A DNA stretch of 64,000 nt, from positions 62,001 to 126,000 of the forward strand of contig CAVXVA010000003.1 in NCBI GenBank assembly GCA_963765075.1, written 5' to 3'. The notes beneath the pieces are model-generated. The model made no database searches and was not told the DNA's origin. It was given only the letters and a program-made list of their open reading frames with translations. The DNA is from JAENVU01 sp963765075. GTDB lineage: Bacteria > Actinomycetota > Acidimicrobiia > IMCC26256 > JAENVU01. A program made the translations under genes and the position numbers. Shown one piece after another: positions 37,560-47,560 of this stretch (within the stretch, counting starts at the first letter, position 1; every line of letters starts with the position of its first letter).

Positions 37560-40500
37560 ATGACCTGCGCCTCCTGCGGATCCACCGCTCCGGCCGGGGC
37601 CCGGTTCTGTCCGAACTGCGGTCATCCGCTCGTGGCCCGTCACGACGAACGCCGCGTCGCGACGGTGGTGTTCGCGGACCTCGTCGGGTTCACGCGAATG
37701 TCGGAGAGCGCCGACCCCGAGCACGTCAAGAATCTCGTCGATCGCTGCTTCGAACGGCTCGCCGAAGACATCGTGCTCCACGGCGGCCAAGTCGACAAGG
37801 TCATCGGCGACGCGCTCGTCGCGATCTTCGGCGCTCCGGTCGCCCACGAGGACGACGCCGAGCGAGCCGTGCGTGCGGCGTTGCGCATGCAGGACCACCT
37901 CGACGAACTCCGATCGGATTCGGGCATGGAGTTACAGATGCGAGTGGGCATCAACACCGGCGAAGTGTTGGTCGGCGCCCTCCGCGCGGGTGGCGACTAC
38001 ACCGCGATGGGTGACGTCGTGAATACCGCGAGCCGCCTCCAGTCGATTGCGCAACCCGGCCAGGTCGTCGTCGGCCCGGCGACGTACCACGCGACCGTGA
38101 ACGCCATCAACTACGAACCGCTCGGTTCGCTCTCGGTCAAGGGCCGCGAGGAAGCCGTCGACGCGTGGCACGCGACCGGCGCCACCGCACCGCCGGGATT
38201 CCGCCGGGCCCGACCGCTCACACCGCTCGTCGGCCGAGACGAAGAGATGGTCGTCCTCGGCGCGTCGCTCGTCACCACCGTGACGCGGAGTCGGGCGCAC
38301 TTCATCCTCATGGTCGGTGAGGCCGGCGTCGGCAAGACCCGTCTCGCGGCAGAACTCGGCCGCATGGCCGAAGAGGGTCACGGCGCCCGGGTCCTCACCG
38401 GCCACTGCATTCCGTACGGTGAGAACGATGCCTGGTATCCGATCGGCGCCATGATCGCGAGTGCGTGCGTGGTCGGGCTCGACGACGAGACCGAAATCCA
38501 ATACGCAGCCGCGCGTCAAGAAACGGCCGACGTGCTCGGGCTCGACGCCAACGATCCGGAGGTCGGGCGGATCGCCGATGGCCTCGTGCATCTCATGGGC
38601 CGGACGATCCACTCCGAGGCCGTCGATCCGGTCCGCGCCCACGAAGACGCGCTGCGGGCCGGGCTCGCGTTCATCAGTGCCCTCGCCGAGCAGCGCCCGC
38701 TGGTCCTCATACTCTCGGATCTGCACTGGGCCGACCCGGAGCTTCTCGAATTCCTCCCCCGGCTCCTGAAGCGCCTGAGCGGTCTCTCGGCGATGTTGCT
38801 CGCGACGGCCCGGGTCGAGTTCGCCGACGACTGGTCACCCCCGCCCGGCCGCCACAACGTCGTCAACGTCCACCTCGACCCGCTCGACGCCGAGTACACC
38901 GATGCACTGCTCGATTCCCTCCTCCCCGACATCGACCCTGCGATCCGAGCGAACTTGCGTGATCGGTCGGGCGGGAACCCCTTCTTCGTGGAAGAGCTCG
39001 CCGCCATGGCCTCCGACGGCAACGCGAATCCGGGCGAGCTGCCCGCTACGTTGCACGGTCTCGTCGCAGCCCGACTCGACCGGCTCTCGGCCTCGGAACG
39101 CTCCGTGCTCGAAGACGCGGCCGTCATCGGCGCGAGCGGCCCGGTGGCGCTCGTCGAAGTGCTGTCGGCGACCCACGGCGCGGACGCGGCCACGGCGCTC
39201 GGATCGTTGGCCGACCTGGGCCTCGTGAATCTCGTCGACGGCGAATTCGAGTTTCGCAACGAGCTCACCCGCGAGATCGCGTACGGCACCCTGACCAAGG
39301 CAGACCGCGCGCGGCGGCATGGTCTGCTGGCCAAGACCCTCGCCAACGAAGGCGAGCGCACCGGCCGCATCGAAGAGGTGATGGAGCGGCTCGGCTACCA
39401 CTTCGATCTGGCTGCCTCGCTCCTCAACGAGCTTGGTTCGGGCTCGGGCCTGCCGCCCGAGATGGCCCGCGAAGCGGCCTCGTTCCTCGCCCGGGCCGGG
39501 CGCCGTGCCGAACAACGAGAAGATTGGAAGGCCGCCGCCAAGCACTTGAGTGGCGCCATCATGCTCGTCGATCCGTCGGAGATCGCCGAACGGTGCTCGC
39601 TTCACGTCGCGCGAGCGCGCGCCCGAGCGGAGCAACGCAACACCGTGGGCGCGCGCGACGACCTCCTCATGGTGCACCGCCTCGCGGACGAGGTGAACGA
39701 TCCGCGAGCGCTGGCGAGCGCGGCCACGATCCTCGGTGACGTGCAGTACAAGGAAGGCGACCTCAGCGCGGCGACCCAGACGCTCGACGGATCGGTGGCT
39801 CGCTGGCGAGAACTCGGTGACCCCAGCGGGCTCGCCGACGCGTTGCGATTCTCGGGCATGACGGCCTTGTTCCGTGGCAACGGCGAGAAGGCCGGCGCCG
39901 AGATCTCCGAGGCCCTGCAACTGTTCCGCCACGCCCATGATCAGCGGGGTGAAGCGTGGGCACTCCAGAACCTGGCCTGGCTCTCCTTCATCGAGGGCGA
40001 CTACCCGACGGCCGAGGCCCGCCTGGAAACGTCGGCGTCGACCTTCGCCGAACTGACCGACTGGGGCGGGGTCTCGTGGGCGCTCGGTCTCCTCGCCTGG
40101 GTCCGGTATACCCAGGGACACCTCGAAGAAGCGCGTGACCTGGCGATCCGGATCCAGCAGGAGGCCCGGGAACTCGGCAACCGTTGGGCGGGTGCGATGA
40201 TGACGGTGCTCCTCGCCAACGTCGCCGTCTGGACGGGCGACGTCGAGACCGCGATCGACGAATCGCGTGACTCGGTCGAAGTCTTTCGCGATCTCGGCGA
40301 CCCGTGGGGCGAGCTGCAGGCGATGAGCCCGCTGATCCTGGCCCAGACCATGGCCGGTCACTACGACCGCGCCATCGCCCTGATCGACGAGGTCGAGGTC
40401 GTCGGCTACCAGGTGCTCGACGAGACCATGAATCGGCTTCCCGGCCTGATCCGGGTCGCGATCTCGGTCATGACCGGTTCGGCGGGCGCGTTCACCATGG

Positions 40501-41042
40501 CGAGCGGACTGCTCGGTGACGTCGACGGGAAGCGGTTCATCAACGACGAGCAGCGCATGGTGCTCGGTCTCGCGCACCTACAGAACGGCAATGCCATCGC
40601 CGCGCTCGAAATGCTGGAACATGCTCGGGACCTATCGATCGGAGCCGGCAGCGATGCCGCCACCAACGTCGCGTTGGCGATGGCACTCGTTGCGAACGAC
40701 CGTCCGGCCGACGCTCTGACGCTGGCCGCCGACATCGCCCCGACGTTGGTCACGTTCGCCGACCGGTACCGTCACGCACTCGTGCTGGCATTCGCGCACG
40801 CTCGTGTCGGTGACTCTGACCGCGCCGACGCGGCCGTGCAGGACGCAATCGCGATCGTCGATCCCACCGGGTCGGTGCTCGATCGGGCACTGGCGCACCT
40901 CGCCGCCGCCGCCGTCTGGCGTGACACCCCACGAGGCAATGCCGCGAAACAGACCGCCCACTCCCTCCTTGCCCCGACCACCATCGACCCGGTCGGTTGG
41001 CGTCAGGTGTTCGCGCTGCTCGCCGGCGCCGAAGGCCCCTGA
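37560..41042 (+). CDS. Zinc-ribbon/adenylyl cyclase/AAA ATPase/TPR regulator
   Basis: 1,160 aa, intact, unlike its two relatives in the window. The zinc ribbon has C3, C6, C17 and C20. The class III cyclase has D40 (FADLVGFT), K80 and D84 (DKVIGDALVAIFG), N155 and R159 (VVNTASRL), so all catalytic positions look present. Walker A GEAGVGKT is at 253-260, then LILSDLHWADPE (Walker B) and long TPR-like repeats to the end. No DNA-binding domain. Probably makes cAMP in response to a ligand or protein bound by the TPR region. Confidence 0.9.
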   Translation: MTCASCGSTAPAGARFCPNCGHPLVARHDERRVATVVFADLVGFTRMSESADPEHVKNLVDRCFERLAEDIVLHGGQVDKVIGDALVAIFGAPVAHEDDAERAVRAALRMQDHLDELRSDSGMELQMRVGINTGEVLVGALRAGGDYTAMGDVVNTASRLQSIAQPGQVVVGPATYHATVNAINYEPLGSLSVKGREEAVDAWHATGATAPPGFRRARPLTPLVGRDEEMVVLGASLVTTVTRSRAHFILMVGEAGVGKTRLAAELGRMAEEGHGARVLTGHCIPYGENDAWYPIGAMIASACVVGLDDETEIQYAAARQETADVLGLDANDPEVGRIADGLVHLMGRTIHSEAVDPVRAHEDALRAGLAFISALAEQRPLVLILSDLHWADPELLEFLPRLLKRLSGLSAMLLATARVEFADDWSPPPGRHNVVNVHLDPLDAEYTDALLDSLLPDIDPAIRANLRDRSGGNPFFVEELAAMASDGNANPGELPATLHGLVAARLDRLSASERSVLEDAAVIGASGPVALVEVLSATHGADAATALGSLADLGLVNLVDGEFEFRNELTREIAYGTLTKADRARRHGLLAKTLANEGERTGRIEEVMERLGYHFDLAASLLNELGSGSGLPPEMAREAASFLARAGRRAEQREDWKAAAKHLSGAIMLVDPSEIAERCSLHVARARARAEQRNTVGARDDLLMVHRLADEVNDPRALASAATILGDVQYKEGDLSAATQTLDGSVARWRELGDPSGLADALRFSGMTALFRGNGEKAGAEISEALQLFRHAHDQRGEAWALQNLAWLSFIEGDYPTAEARLETSASTFAELTDWGGVSWALGLLAWVRYTQGHLEEARDLAIRIQQEARELGNRWAGAMMTVLLANVAVWTGDVETAIDESRDSVEVFRDLGDPWGELQAMSPLILAQTMAGHYDRAIALIDEVEVVGYQVLDETMNRLPGLIRVAISVMTGSAGAFTMASGLLGDVDGKRFINDEQRMVLGLAHLQNGNAIAALEMLEHARDLSIGAGSDAATNVALAMALVANDRPADALTLAADIAPTLVTFADRYRHALVLAFAHARVGDSDRADAAVQDAIAIVDPTGSVLDRALAHLAAAAVWRDTPRGNAAKQTAHSLLAPTTIDPVGWRQVFALLAGAEGP

Positions 41043-41750
41043 CCCTCCGGCGCAGCGATCGCGTCGAGCACCCGCCGAACTGCGAGACCATCTGCGAACG
41101 TGGGAAGGTCGGCACCGACACTCCCCGCGAGTGATGCCGATGCTGCGAAGGTCGAATCGATCGTGGCGGTCATGCCGTCAGCGAAGCCGAAATCGGCGCG
41201 GAAGCCGTCGTCGGCGTCACCAGCGCAGCGCATCGACGGCATGAGCACCCCAGGCACCGAGCCAGCCACCACCCGAGTTGCGATCGAACAGCCAACCGTG
41301 GGGACGAAGCGGCACGCGGGAGCGACTGCTCACGTGAACCCACGAGATGTGCTCCACCCGTCCGATCGCGCCGGCGCGGAGGAGGTCGCGGACATGACGG
41401 CGCGCGGGCTCATGGCGGAATTCGAAATTGACCAGGCCCAGGACCCCGGCGGCCTCGGCCTGATTGCGCATCGCCGCCGCATCGGTCGCGTTCCGCCCGA
41501 AGGGCTTGTCGCAGAGCACCGCATGACCAGCGTCAATCGCGACGGTCACGTGATCGAGATGGAGGAAGGGAGGCGAGTGGACCGAGATCAGATCCACATC
41601 GCGCCGGACGCACAGCGCGGCGACGGCATCGGCATCGCGTGCCGAGACGACCTCCACCACCCGACACCCGTCGGTCGCGTCGAACACCGGGGCGACGATG
41701 CGCGCACCGAACCCGGTCCCGATCACGCCGACGCGCACCGCGGTGTTCAT
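41003..41750 (-). pseudogene. Gfo/Idh/MocA oxidoreductase with internal deletion
   Basis: The N-terminal 178 residues are a good NAD(P)-binding domain: VGVIGTGFGARIVAPVF, CDKPFGRN (EKP-type motif, here DKP) and a substrate-domain segment ending GAWGAHAVDALRW. The frame then stops, and only the far C-terminal part (DDGFRADFGFADGMTATIDS) follows in another frame. Total length is about 248 aa against a family norm of 330-380, so roughly 250-400 bp seem lost in addition to a frameshift. The tail overlaps the convergent cyclase gene by about 40 bp. Confidence 0.65.
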
Positions 41751-42418
41751 TCGCCGAACGCCGCGTCGGGATCAGGATCGAACGCGTCGATGCCGAGGTG
41801 AAACCGATTGAGGAACCAGTGGCCCATCGGCCCGATCCCGAGCGCGAAGACCACCGTGCCGATGCCCACCGTTCCGCCGAGCACCCAACCCGCCGCGAGC
41901 GCCGACAGCTCCAGTCCGGTCCGAACGAGCCACACCGGATGCCCGCGTGCCGCAATGCTCGTCATCAACCCGTCTCGTGGTCCCGGTCCCAACCCGGCAC
42001 CGATGTAGAGACCGACACCGAGCGCGACGATCACGACCCCGGCGAGCATTGCGGCCCACCGAATCGGCGTGGCCTCCAACCGAGGAGTGATCTCCAATAC
42101 CAGATCGGCGATCAGGCCGACGCTCAGCGTGTTGAGGACGGTCCCGACCCCGGCGCGTTGGCGGAGCGGTATCCACAACATCAGGATGACGAGGCCGAGG
42201 CCGATCACGACCAGCCCGAAATTGACGCCGAACCGATCGGCGATGCCCTGGTGGAGGACATCCCAGGGACTGAGCCCGAGGCGGGCGCGGATGCTCAGAC
42301 CGATGCCGGCACCGAGACACACGAGTCCGACGATGACGCGCGGAAGCCGCCGCCGCAGTTCCGGGAAGTCGGTGAACCCGACCACGCGGAAGTCGGGATG
42401 CCGAGTGGCGTCGGTCAT
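41747..42418 (-). CDS. YczE/YitT-like membrane protein
   Basis: 223 aa with five to six hydrophobic segments and the repeated family motif seen twice as LGLSPWDVLHQG and LGPGPRDGLMT. It overlaps the Gfo/Idh start by 4 bp and the GH4 stop by 4 bp, so it is part of the sugar operon, perhaps as a transporter-like component. Transport substrate unknown. Confidence 0.82.
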   Translation of the reverse strand: MTDATRHPDFRVVGFTDFPELRRRLPRVIVGLVCLGAGIGLSIRARLGLSPWDVLHQGIADRFGVNFGLVVIGLGLVILMLWIPLRQRAGVGTVLNTLSVGLIADLVLEITPRLEATPIRWAAMLAGVVIVALGVGLYIGAGLGPGPRDGLMTSIAARGHPVWLVRTGLELSALAAGWVLGGTVGIGTVVFALGIGPMGHWFLNRFHLGIDAFDPDPDAAFGE

Positions 42419-43788
42419 GCGAACTGCGGAAGCCACTCGGCGGTCGCGGCGAGCAGTTCGTCGGTCATCCGTTCGAGCTCGTGGAAGTCGGTCCGTCCGG
42501 CGAGCGGGTCCGCCATCATGGCGCCAAGCACCGCATCGCGGTCGCCGCTGACCGCCGCTTCGACCGTGAGCTCCTGGGCCGCCGAGACCCGCCGAACCTG
42601 CTCGGCCAACCCCGGCGGGAGCACGGCCGCGTCGCGACCACGCATCCCGGCCCCGTCGACGATGCAGATGCTCTCCACCACCACGGATTCGGGGAGGTCG
42701 GGACACTGACCGGCATTCGGGAGGTTGAGTGGGAGATCCCGGGGATGGTTCCGGATGGTCGAGTCGATGCATGCGGCCACGATCTCGCCGCTCGGCATCC
42801 GGGAGATCTCCGGCGCCGCGAACATCGCGTCGAATTCCGTCCGATGGCGCGCCTGCCACTGCACCCGCGCATCGATCGTGGTGAGTTCGACGCCCCATGC
42901 CTCGCCCCACTGCGACTCCTCGGTCAGGAATCCGGGAAAGAACTCCGCCAGATGCCGGTCACCAGCCGCGGGCAACGCACCGAACCGAGAGAACAGCTCG
43001 AACTTCAGCCGGTTGGCTTCGATGAGATCGCCGCGGGTCCAGTGCTCGCCCGGCGAACGCTTGCGGATCTCGATGGCGTCGGGCAGATCCATGGGCAGCC
43101 GCTCCGCCGCCCGGGCCGGATCGTCGAGCACCGCACGCAGGCGATCGAACCCGTCGATATCGCCGATCGTGAACCCGGTGATGATCGGCAGGTGGTTGAC
43201 GCCCGCGATCTCGAACCGCATCTCCCGGAAGTCGGCGTCGAGTAGCAGCGAGAGCAAGAACTGGGTCACCGCGATCTCGTGACACAGGCCGACGGTCTTG
43301 ATCGGTGTCTCGCGCGTCACCGCACGGCAGATGGTGGTCATCGGATTGGTGATATTCAACATCCACGCGTCTGGGCATCGATCCTGCATTTCCCGGGCGA
43401 GTCCCAAGAACACCGGAATGTTCCGGAGCGCGCGCGTGATTCCTCCGGGGCCGACCGAATCCCCCACGCTCTGGGCGATGCCATAACGCGCCGGGATCTC
43501 CAGGTCGGCCCGCATGCTGGCAAAGCCTCCGGTCGAGATGGTGACCACGACCCAATCGGCACCGTCGAGCGCGTCGGCCAGCGACGTGGTCGTGCGCGCC
43601 CGCAATGGGATCGCTCGCGACCGGGCCACGTGCGCAACCCATTCGGCCATGCGCGGCAGTGGGTCGGGATTCAGATCTTCGAAGACGAGTTCGGCATCGT
43701 GCAGGCTCGGCGTGTTGGCGATGTCGACCACCAGCTTGGGCACCCATTGGAAGCTCCCCCCGCCGATCACGGCGATGCGCTGGGTCAT
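42415..43788 (-). CDS. Glycoside hydrolase family 4 (6-phospho-/alpha-glucosidase or galactosidase type)
   Basis: 457 aa, intact. NAD-binding IAVIGGGSFQW near the N-terminus, LNITNPMT at 144-151, and the metal-binding Cys169-His170 (GLCHE) plus N198-H199. GH4 enzymes hydrolyse glycosides by NAD- and Mn-dependent oxidation/elimination rather than by paired acids. The operon includes an alpha/beta hydrolase, RidA, ThuA and Gfo/Idh proteins, so a glycoside or acylated sugar from plant or algal material is a reasonable substrate class. Confidence 0.9.
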   Translation of the reverse strand: MTQRIAVIGGGSFQWVPKLVVDIANTPSLHDAELVFEDLNPDPLPRMAEWVAHVARSRAIPLRARTTTSLADALDGADWVVVTISTGGFASMRADLEIPARYGIAQSVGDSVGPGGITRALRNIPVFLGLAREMQDRCPDAWMLNITNPMTTICRAVTRETPIKTVGLCHEIAVTQFLLSLLLDADFREMRFEIAGVNHLPIITGFTIGDIDGFDRLRAVLDDPARAAERLPMDLPDAIEIRKRSPGEHWTRGDLIEANRLKFELFSRFGALPAAGDRHLAEFFPGFLTEESQWGEAWGVELTTIDARVQWQARHRTEFDAMFAAPEISRMPSGEIVAACIDSTIRNHPRDLPLNLPNAGQCPDLPESVVVESICIVDGAGMRGRDAAVLPPGLAEQVRRVSAAQELTVEAAVSGDRDAVLGAMMADPLAGRTDFHELERMTDELLAATAEWLPQFA

Positions 43789-44246
43789 CGAAGCGCGACC
43801 TCGACTTCGATCTCCACCGAACCGCCGCGTGGCAACGCAGTGACCCCGACCGCCGACCGGCTGTGGCGCCCCGCGTCACCGAAGATCTCGACCAATGCCC
43901 GGCTCGCGCCGTCGACGACGGCCGGTTGCTGGTCGAAGCCCGGCGCGCTCGCGACGAAGCCGAGCACGGTCAGCACCCGATCGATGCGGTCGAGGCTCCC
44001 GAGTTCGCTACGCAACACCGACACGGCGTTCAGCGCGCACCAACGGGCCGCCGCGGCGCCGTCGTCGACCCTGACACCTACGCCCAACACCCCGGGGTGC
44101 AGGATCACGCCATCGAGGCCGCGTGCGAGTTGCCCCGACGTGCGGGCGCGTCCGCCGTAGACGACGACCGCGACCAACGGGTCGTGCGGTGGGTACGGGC
44201 CGGGCAGTTCCAGGCCCAACGCTTCGAGGCGAGCGTCGAACCCCAT
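43785..44246 (-). CDS. RidA family protein
   Basis: 153 aa, the longer YjgF/RidA subtype beginning MGFDARLEALGLELP. The C-terminus HSRSAVGVTALPRGGSVEIE carries the segment conserved in this group. Members deaminate reactive enamine/imine intermediates or act in specific catabolic pathways. Start overlaps the upstream stop (TGATG) and its stop overlaps the GH4 start. Confidence 0.85.
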   Translation of the reverse strand: MGFDARLEALGLELPGPYPPHDPLVAVVVYGGRARTSGQLARGLDGVILHPGVLGVGVRVDDGAAAARWCALNAVSVLRSELGSLDRIDRVLTVLGFVASAPGFDQQPAVVDGASRALVEIFGDAGRHSRSAVGVTALPRGGSVEIEVEVALR

Positions 44247-45341
44247 CACAGCCACCGTTCGAGGAACCCGAGCATCGTGGTTCCGTCGAAACGGTGATCA
44301 CCGGAGAACACGTGATGATCGAGCGAGCCGGCCGGGGCGCGCATCGCCTCGTAGACCGGTTCCAGTTCGCCGACCGCGGCGCGAGCGGCTGCGACCGGGA
44401 ACAGTGGATCCTCGTCGCCGGATTCGACGAGCAGCGACCGCGGTGCGATCAATGCCCCCAAGTCGACGTGTTCGATCTGGCCCAGCATGCCGAAGAGGAC
44501 CTGCGACCCGCACAGGTTGTAGGGAACCCGGTGGGCGGCGCGCCACGACGAGAAATAGCCGGATACGACCGCAGTGCGCAGACGCGTGTCCCACGCGGCG
44601 AGGAACAAGGCGAGCGTGCCGCCGTAGGAGAACCCGGCGACGCCGATCCGACCGGGGTCCACCAACGGATGGTCCTGCAGCAGGTCGACCGCGCATACGA
44701 GATCGTGCACATTCGCGGTGAGTGGATTGCGGCCGGCCGCGACCGCAGCCACGAGGTTGGCGTCGCAGAGGTACTTGTCGTCGGGAGCCGAGTCGGCACG
44801 TTCCCCGAAGGCGCGCATGTCGGGCGCCAACACGACGTAGCCCGCCTCGACGAGTTGGCGCGCGTAGGCATCGGGCGTTGGGTCGGGCACATCGGTGCCC
44901 GCCAGCCACCCCGGCGACTTGGTCTTTCCCGGGCCCGTGCCCGTGGACCGCGATGACTGCGGGACCCTGCCGGCGACGAGTCTTCGGTACCAGGAGATAC
45001 GCGGGCACGCTCATCGTCGCTTCCGAGTCGAACACGATCCGATCACGGGTGTAGCTCCCGCAGTCGACGGTCTCGATGATCTCGGGATCGAGGGGTACGT
45101 TCCGCGGGAAGCTGCCGAACAGATCGGTCAGCCGACCGCGAGTCCGCGCCCGCCATCCGGGCACGGAGGCCGCGACCCTCGGGACCGACTCGACGGGCGA
45201 GAAGGTCTCGAGTTCGAGCATCGCACTCGCCCACGGGGAGAGGTTCCGCTCGCGGGTTGGCGCGCTCACCCAATCGTCGTCGTCGGCCAACGGCTCGGAC
45301 ACGAACCCTTCACCCGCATCGCCCATTGGTTGGGTGTCCAC
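44246..45341 (-). CDS. Alpha/beta hydrolase, acetyl-xylan-esterase-like (frameshifted)
   Basis: About 364 aa when repaired. The N-terminal helical part is followed by PAVIAVHGHGPGK. A one-base shift at about 44930 in GGGCCCGGGAAA moves to TKSPGWLAGTDVPDPTPDAYA. Then come the nucleophile elbow GVAGFSYGGTLAL, an acidic residue in ESGDEDPLFP and the catalytic His in FSGDHRFD. Long insert and length fit the abhydrolase_7/acetyl xylan esterase group. Part of the GH4 operon, perhaps deacylating the sugar. Confidence 0.8.
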
Positions 45342-45342
45342 G

Positions 45343-46003
45343 TCAGATCCCTTCGGCGTCTTCGGTCAGCGCCCATTCCAGGCCGCCGTGTAGATGACGA
45401 AGGTAGGCGGGACTCTCCCACCCGGCGGGGAAATGACCGAGTGCGGTCGTGAACACCCGCCCCGTGCCGGGGCGTCGACACCAGGCCAGCGGGTATCCGA
45501 ACGCCGGTTCCCGCGCACCCGAAAGGGTGAGGTCCAGCTGCTCGACCGGGGCCCGGAGCAGGACGTGAGCGTCGGAAGCGAGGTCGCGGAATTGGTAGAC
45601 CTCGTCGTGCCAACGCCAGCTCGCGCCGAGGTGGCTGGTGGCCGGATGGCGCTGGTCGACCACCTCGATATCGACGGTCTGGGTCCACGGATGACCGTCG
45701 AAGCGCGCACCCACGAGCTCGCCGTACTCCGCCCAACTCTGGGCTGCGTCCGAGCGCGGAGTGCAGTGCGACGACCGCCAGCGATCCCCGATGGACGCGG
45801 TCCTGGATCACGACGCGCTGATCCGCCGACCACGGCGTATCGACGCCGATCGTGAACAAGACCGGCTGCACTTGGGGGCCACGGACCCGACGGTTCAGGC
45901 CGCACTCGCCGGCCCGGCCTCCATCGACGACCTCCTCCGACGGAGCCCGTGCATTCCACGATCGGGCCGACTCAGCGCCGTGGTCGCGGGTGGTCCAAGC
46001 CAC
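45343..46003 (-). CDS. ThuA-like (trehalose utilisation) protein (frameshifted, N-terminus unclear)
   Basis: The C-terminal 130 residues match the ThuA domain: AEYGELVGARFDGHPWTQTV, QRHPATSHLG, WRWHDEVYQFRD and a final GRVFTTALGHFPAGW. A shift at about 45755 joins VVALHSA to SDAAQSW. Upstream of that, ADQRVVIQDRVHRGSLAVVALHSA fits, but the extreme N-terminus is not clear in any single frame, so a further indel is likely. Glutamine-amidotransferase-like fold, first gene of the sugar operon. Confidence 0.65.
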
Positions 46004-46165
46004 TCATCGTCATCAGTGGGTCCGAAGACGGCGCGACGCTGCCGGTCACGCGAAGATCCGGCGTTCCGAGCACGACTCGACCACGTTCGTCACCGTACGA
46101 ACCCACACCCATACCGTCAACGACCGGTCGCCGGTAGGTCGACGCGGAACCAGTAGAACGGAGGT

Positions 46166-46753
46166 ATGCATCCTGCCGCCGGCCACCACCCGCCTGTGTC
46201 CCATCCGCTCGGGGATGTGACCACCGAACGGCTCGAACTCCGACGGCCCACCCCGGCCGACCTCGACGCGCTCGCCGACATCTTCGCAAAGTACGAGGTC
46301 TGGAAGTACCCGTACGACCGACCGTGGACCCGGGAACAGACCGAAGACTTCATCGCCCGTCAACGAGACCATTGGGAGTCGTGCGAGTTCGGTCTCTGGC
46401 TCGCGTTCCTCCGATCGACCGGTCGCATGATCGGGTACGTCGGCCTCTCCGTCCCCCTCTTTCTCCCCGACATCCTTCCCGCCGTCGAAGTGGGGTGGCG
46501 GTTCGATCCCGACGCGTGGGGGCAGGGCTATGCCACCGAGGCGGCCCAGGCCGCGTTGGCCGAGGGATTCACCACTCTCGGCTTCGACGAGATCTGCTCG
46601 CTCCCCCAGGTCGAGAACGTCGCCTCGGTCCGCGTCGCCGAGCGGCTCGGCATGCGCAACGAAGGCATCGCCACCATCGCCGCCAACGAACGGTTCGGCG
46701 AGAAGGACGCCGTGCTCTTCTGGATGACCGCCGAGGAATGGCGCAGCCGGTAA
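46166..46753 (+). CDS. GNAT family acetyltransferase (RimJ/RimL type)
   Basis: 195 aa. TTERLELRRPTPADLDALAD at the start, the acetyl-CoA loop WGQGYATEAAQAALAEGF and NVASVRVAERLGMRNEGI are all standard for this subgroup. The GGAGG lies only one base before the ATG at 46166, so translation may instead begin at GTG 46196, which loses nothing conserved. It acetylates an alpha- or side-chain amine on an unknown protein or small molecule. Confidence 0.88.
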   Translation: MHPAAGHHPPVSHPLGDVTTERLELRRPTPADLDALADIFAKYEVWKYPYDRPWTREQTEDFIARQRDHWESCEFGLWLAFLRSTGRMIGYVGLSVPLFLPDILPAVEVGWRFDPDAWGQGYATEAAQAALAEGFTTLGFDEICSLPQVENVASVRVAERLGMRNEGIATIAANERFGEKDAVLFWMTAEEWRSR

Positions 46754-46763
46754 GGATGGGGCC

Positions 46764-47548
46764 ATGACGCTCGAAGGGAAAGTCGCGATCGTGACCGGTG
46801 CGGGGTCGGGGCTCGGTCGGGCCAGCGCCGGGGCGTTGGCCGCCGCGGGCGCCGCGGTCGTCGTCGCCGACCTCGACGACCAGGGGGCTGCCGAGACCGT
46901 CGACCGGATCACCGGCGTCGGGAGGCACGGCGATCGCGCATCACGCCGACGTGGCCGTCGCCACCGACTGCGAATCGATCGTGCGCGCCGCCGTGGACCG
47001 CTTCGATGCACTCCACATCCTGCACAACAACGCCGGGTGTCGCCTGGCCCGGCCGGGACGGTTTCGCCCCCGACATCGACCCGGCCGAATGGGATCGCGT
47101 CATCTCGATCAACCTGAACGGCACGTTCTACTGCTGTCACTACGCGGTCCCCGAGATCGCCAAGGCCGGCGGCGGTTCGATCATCAACACCGCGTCGTCG
47201 ATGGCCCACCTCCCCCTCGGCGGCCTCGACGGGTACGCCGCCAGTAAGGGCGGTGTCGCACTGCTCACCAAGTCGATGGCGCCGAGCGCGGGCCGGCTGG
47301 GGATCCGGGTCAACGCCATCAGCCCGGGGTACGTCGACACGCCGATGAACGACCTCATCTGGGGCAACGACGACGTCAAGCACGCCTTCGACCTCGGCCA
47401 CGCGACCGGGCTGCAGGATCCCGACGAGATCGCCGACGTCGTTGTGTTCCTCGCTTCGGACGCGTCGCGCAGCCTCACCGGTGCGATCCTCAACTGCGAC
47501 CGCGGCTGGACCGCGTTCAAGCAGCCCGACCTCCTGCGCGGATTCTGA
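46764..47548 (+). CDS. SDR family oxidoreductase (two frameshifts)
   Basis: About 260 aa when repaired. Frame 1 carries VAIVTGAGSGLGRASAGALA. After a shift at about 46915, ASGGTAIAHHADVAVATDC and ILHNNAG. After a second at about 47037, GVAWPGRDGFAPDIDPAEWD, the catalytic NTASSMAH with GYAASKGGVALL, and DPDEIADVVVFLASD. All SDR landmarks are in order, so this is a single gene with two single-base errors or mutations. Confidence 0.82.
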
Positions 47549-47560
47549 GGCGGCGGTCGG

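Noticed and set aside
38835..40577. 580-aa open frame antisense to the intact cyclase
   Set aside because: Low-information shadow; the sense strand is a continuous 1,160-aa protein with all catalytic motifs.
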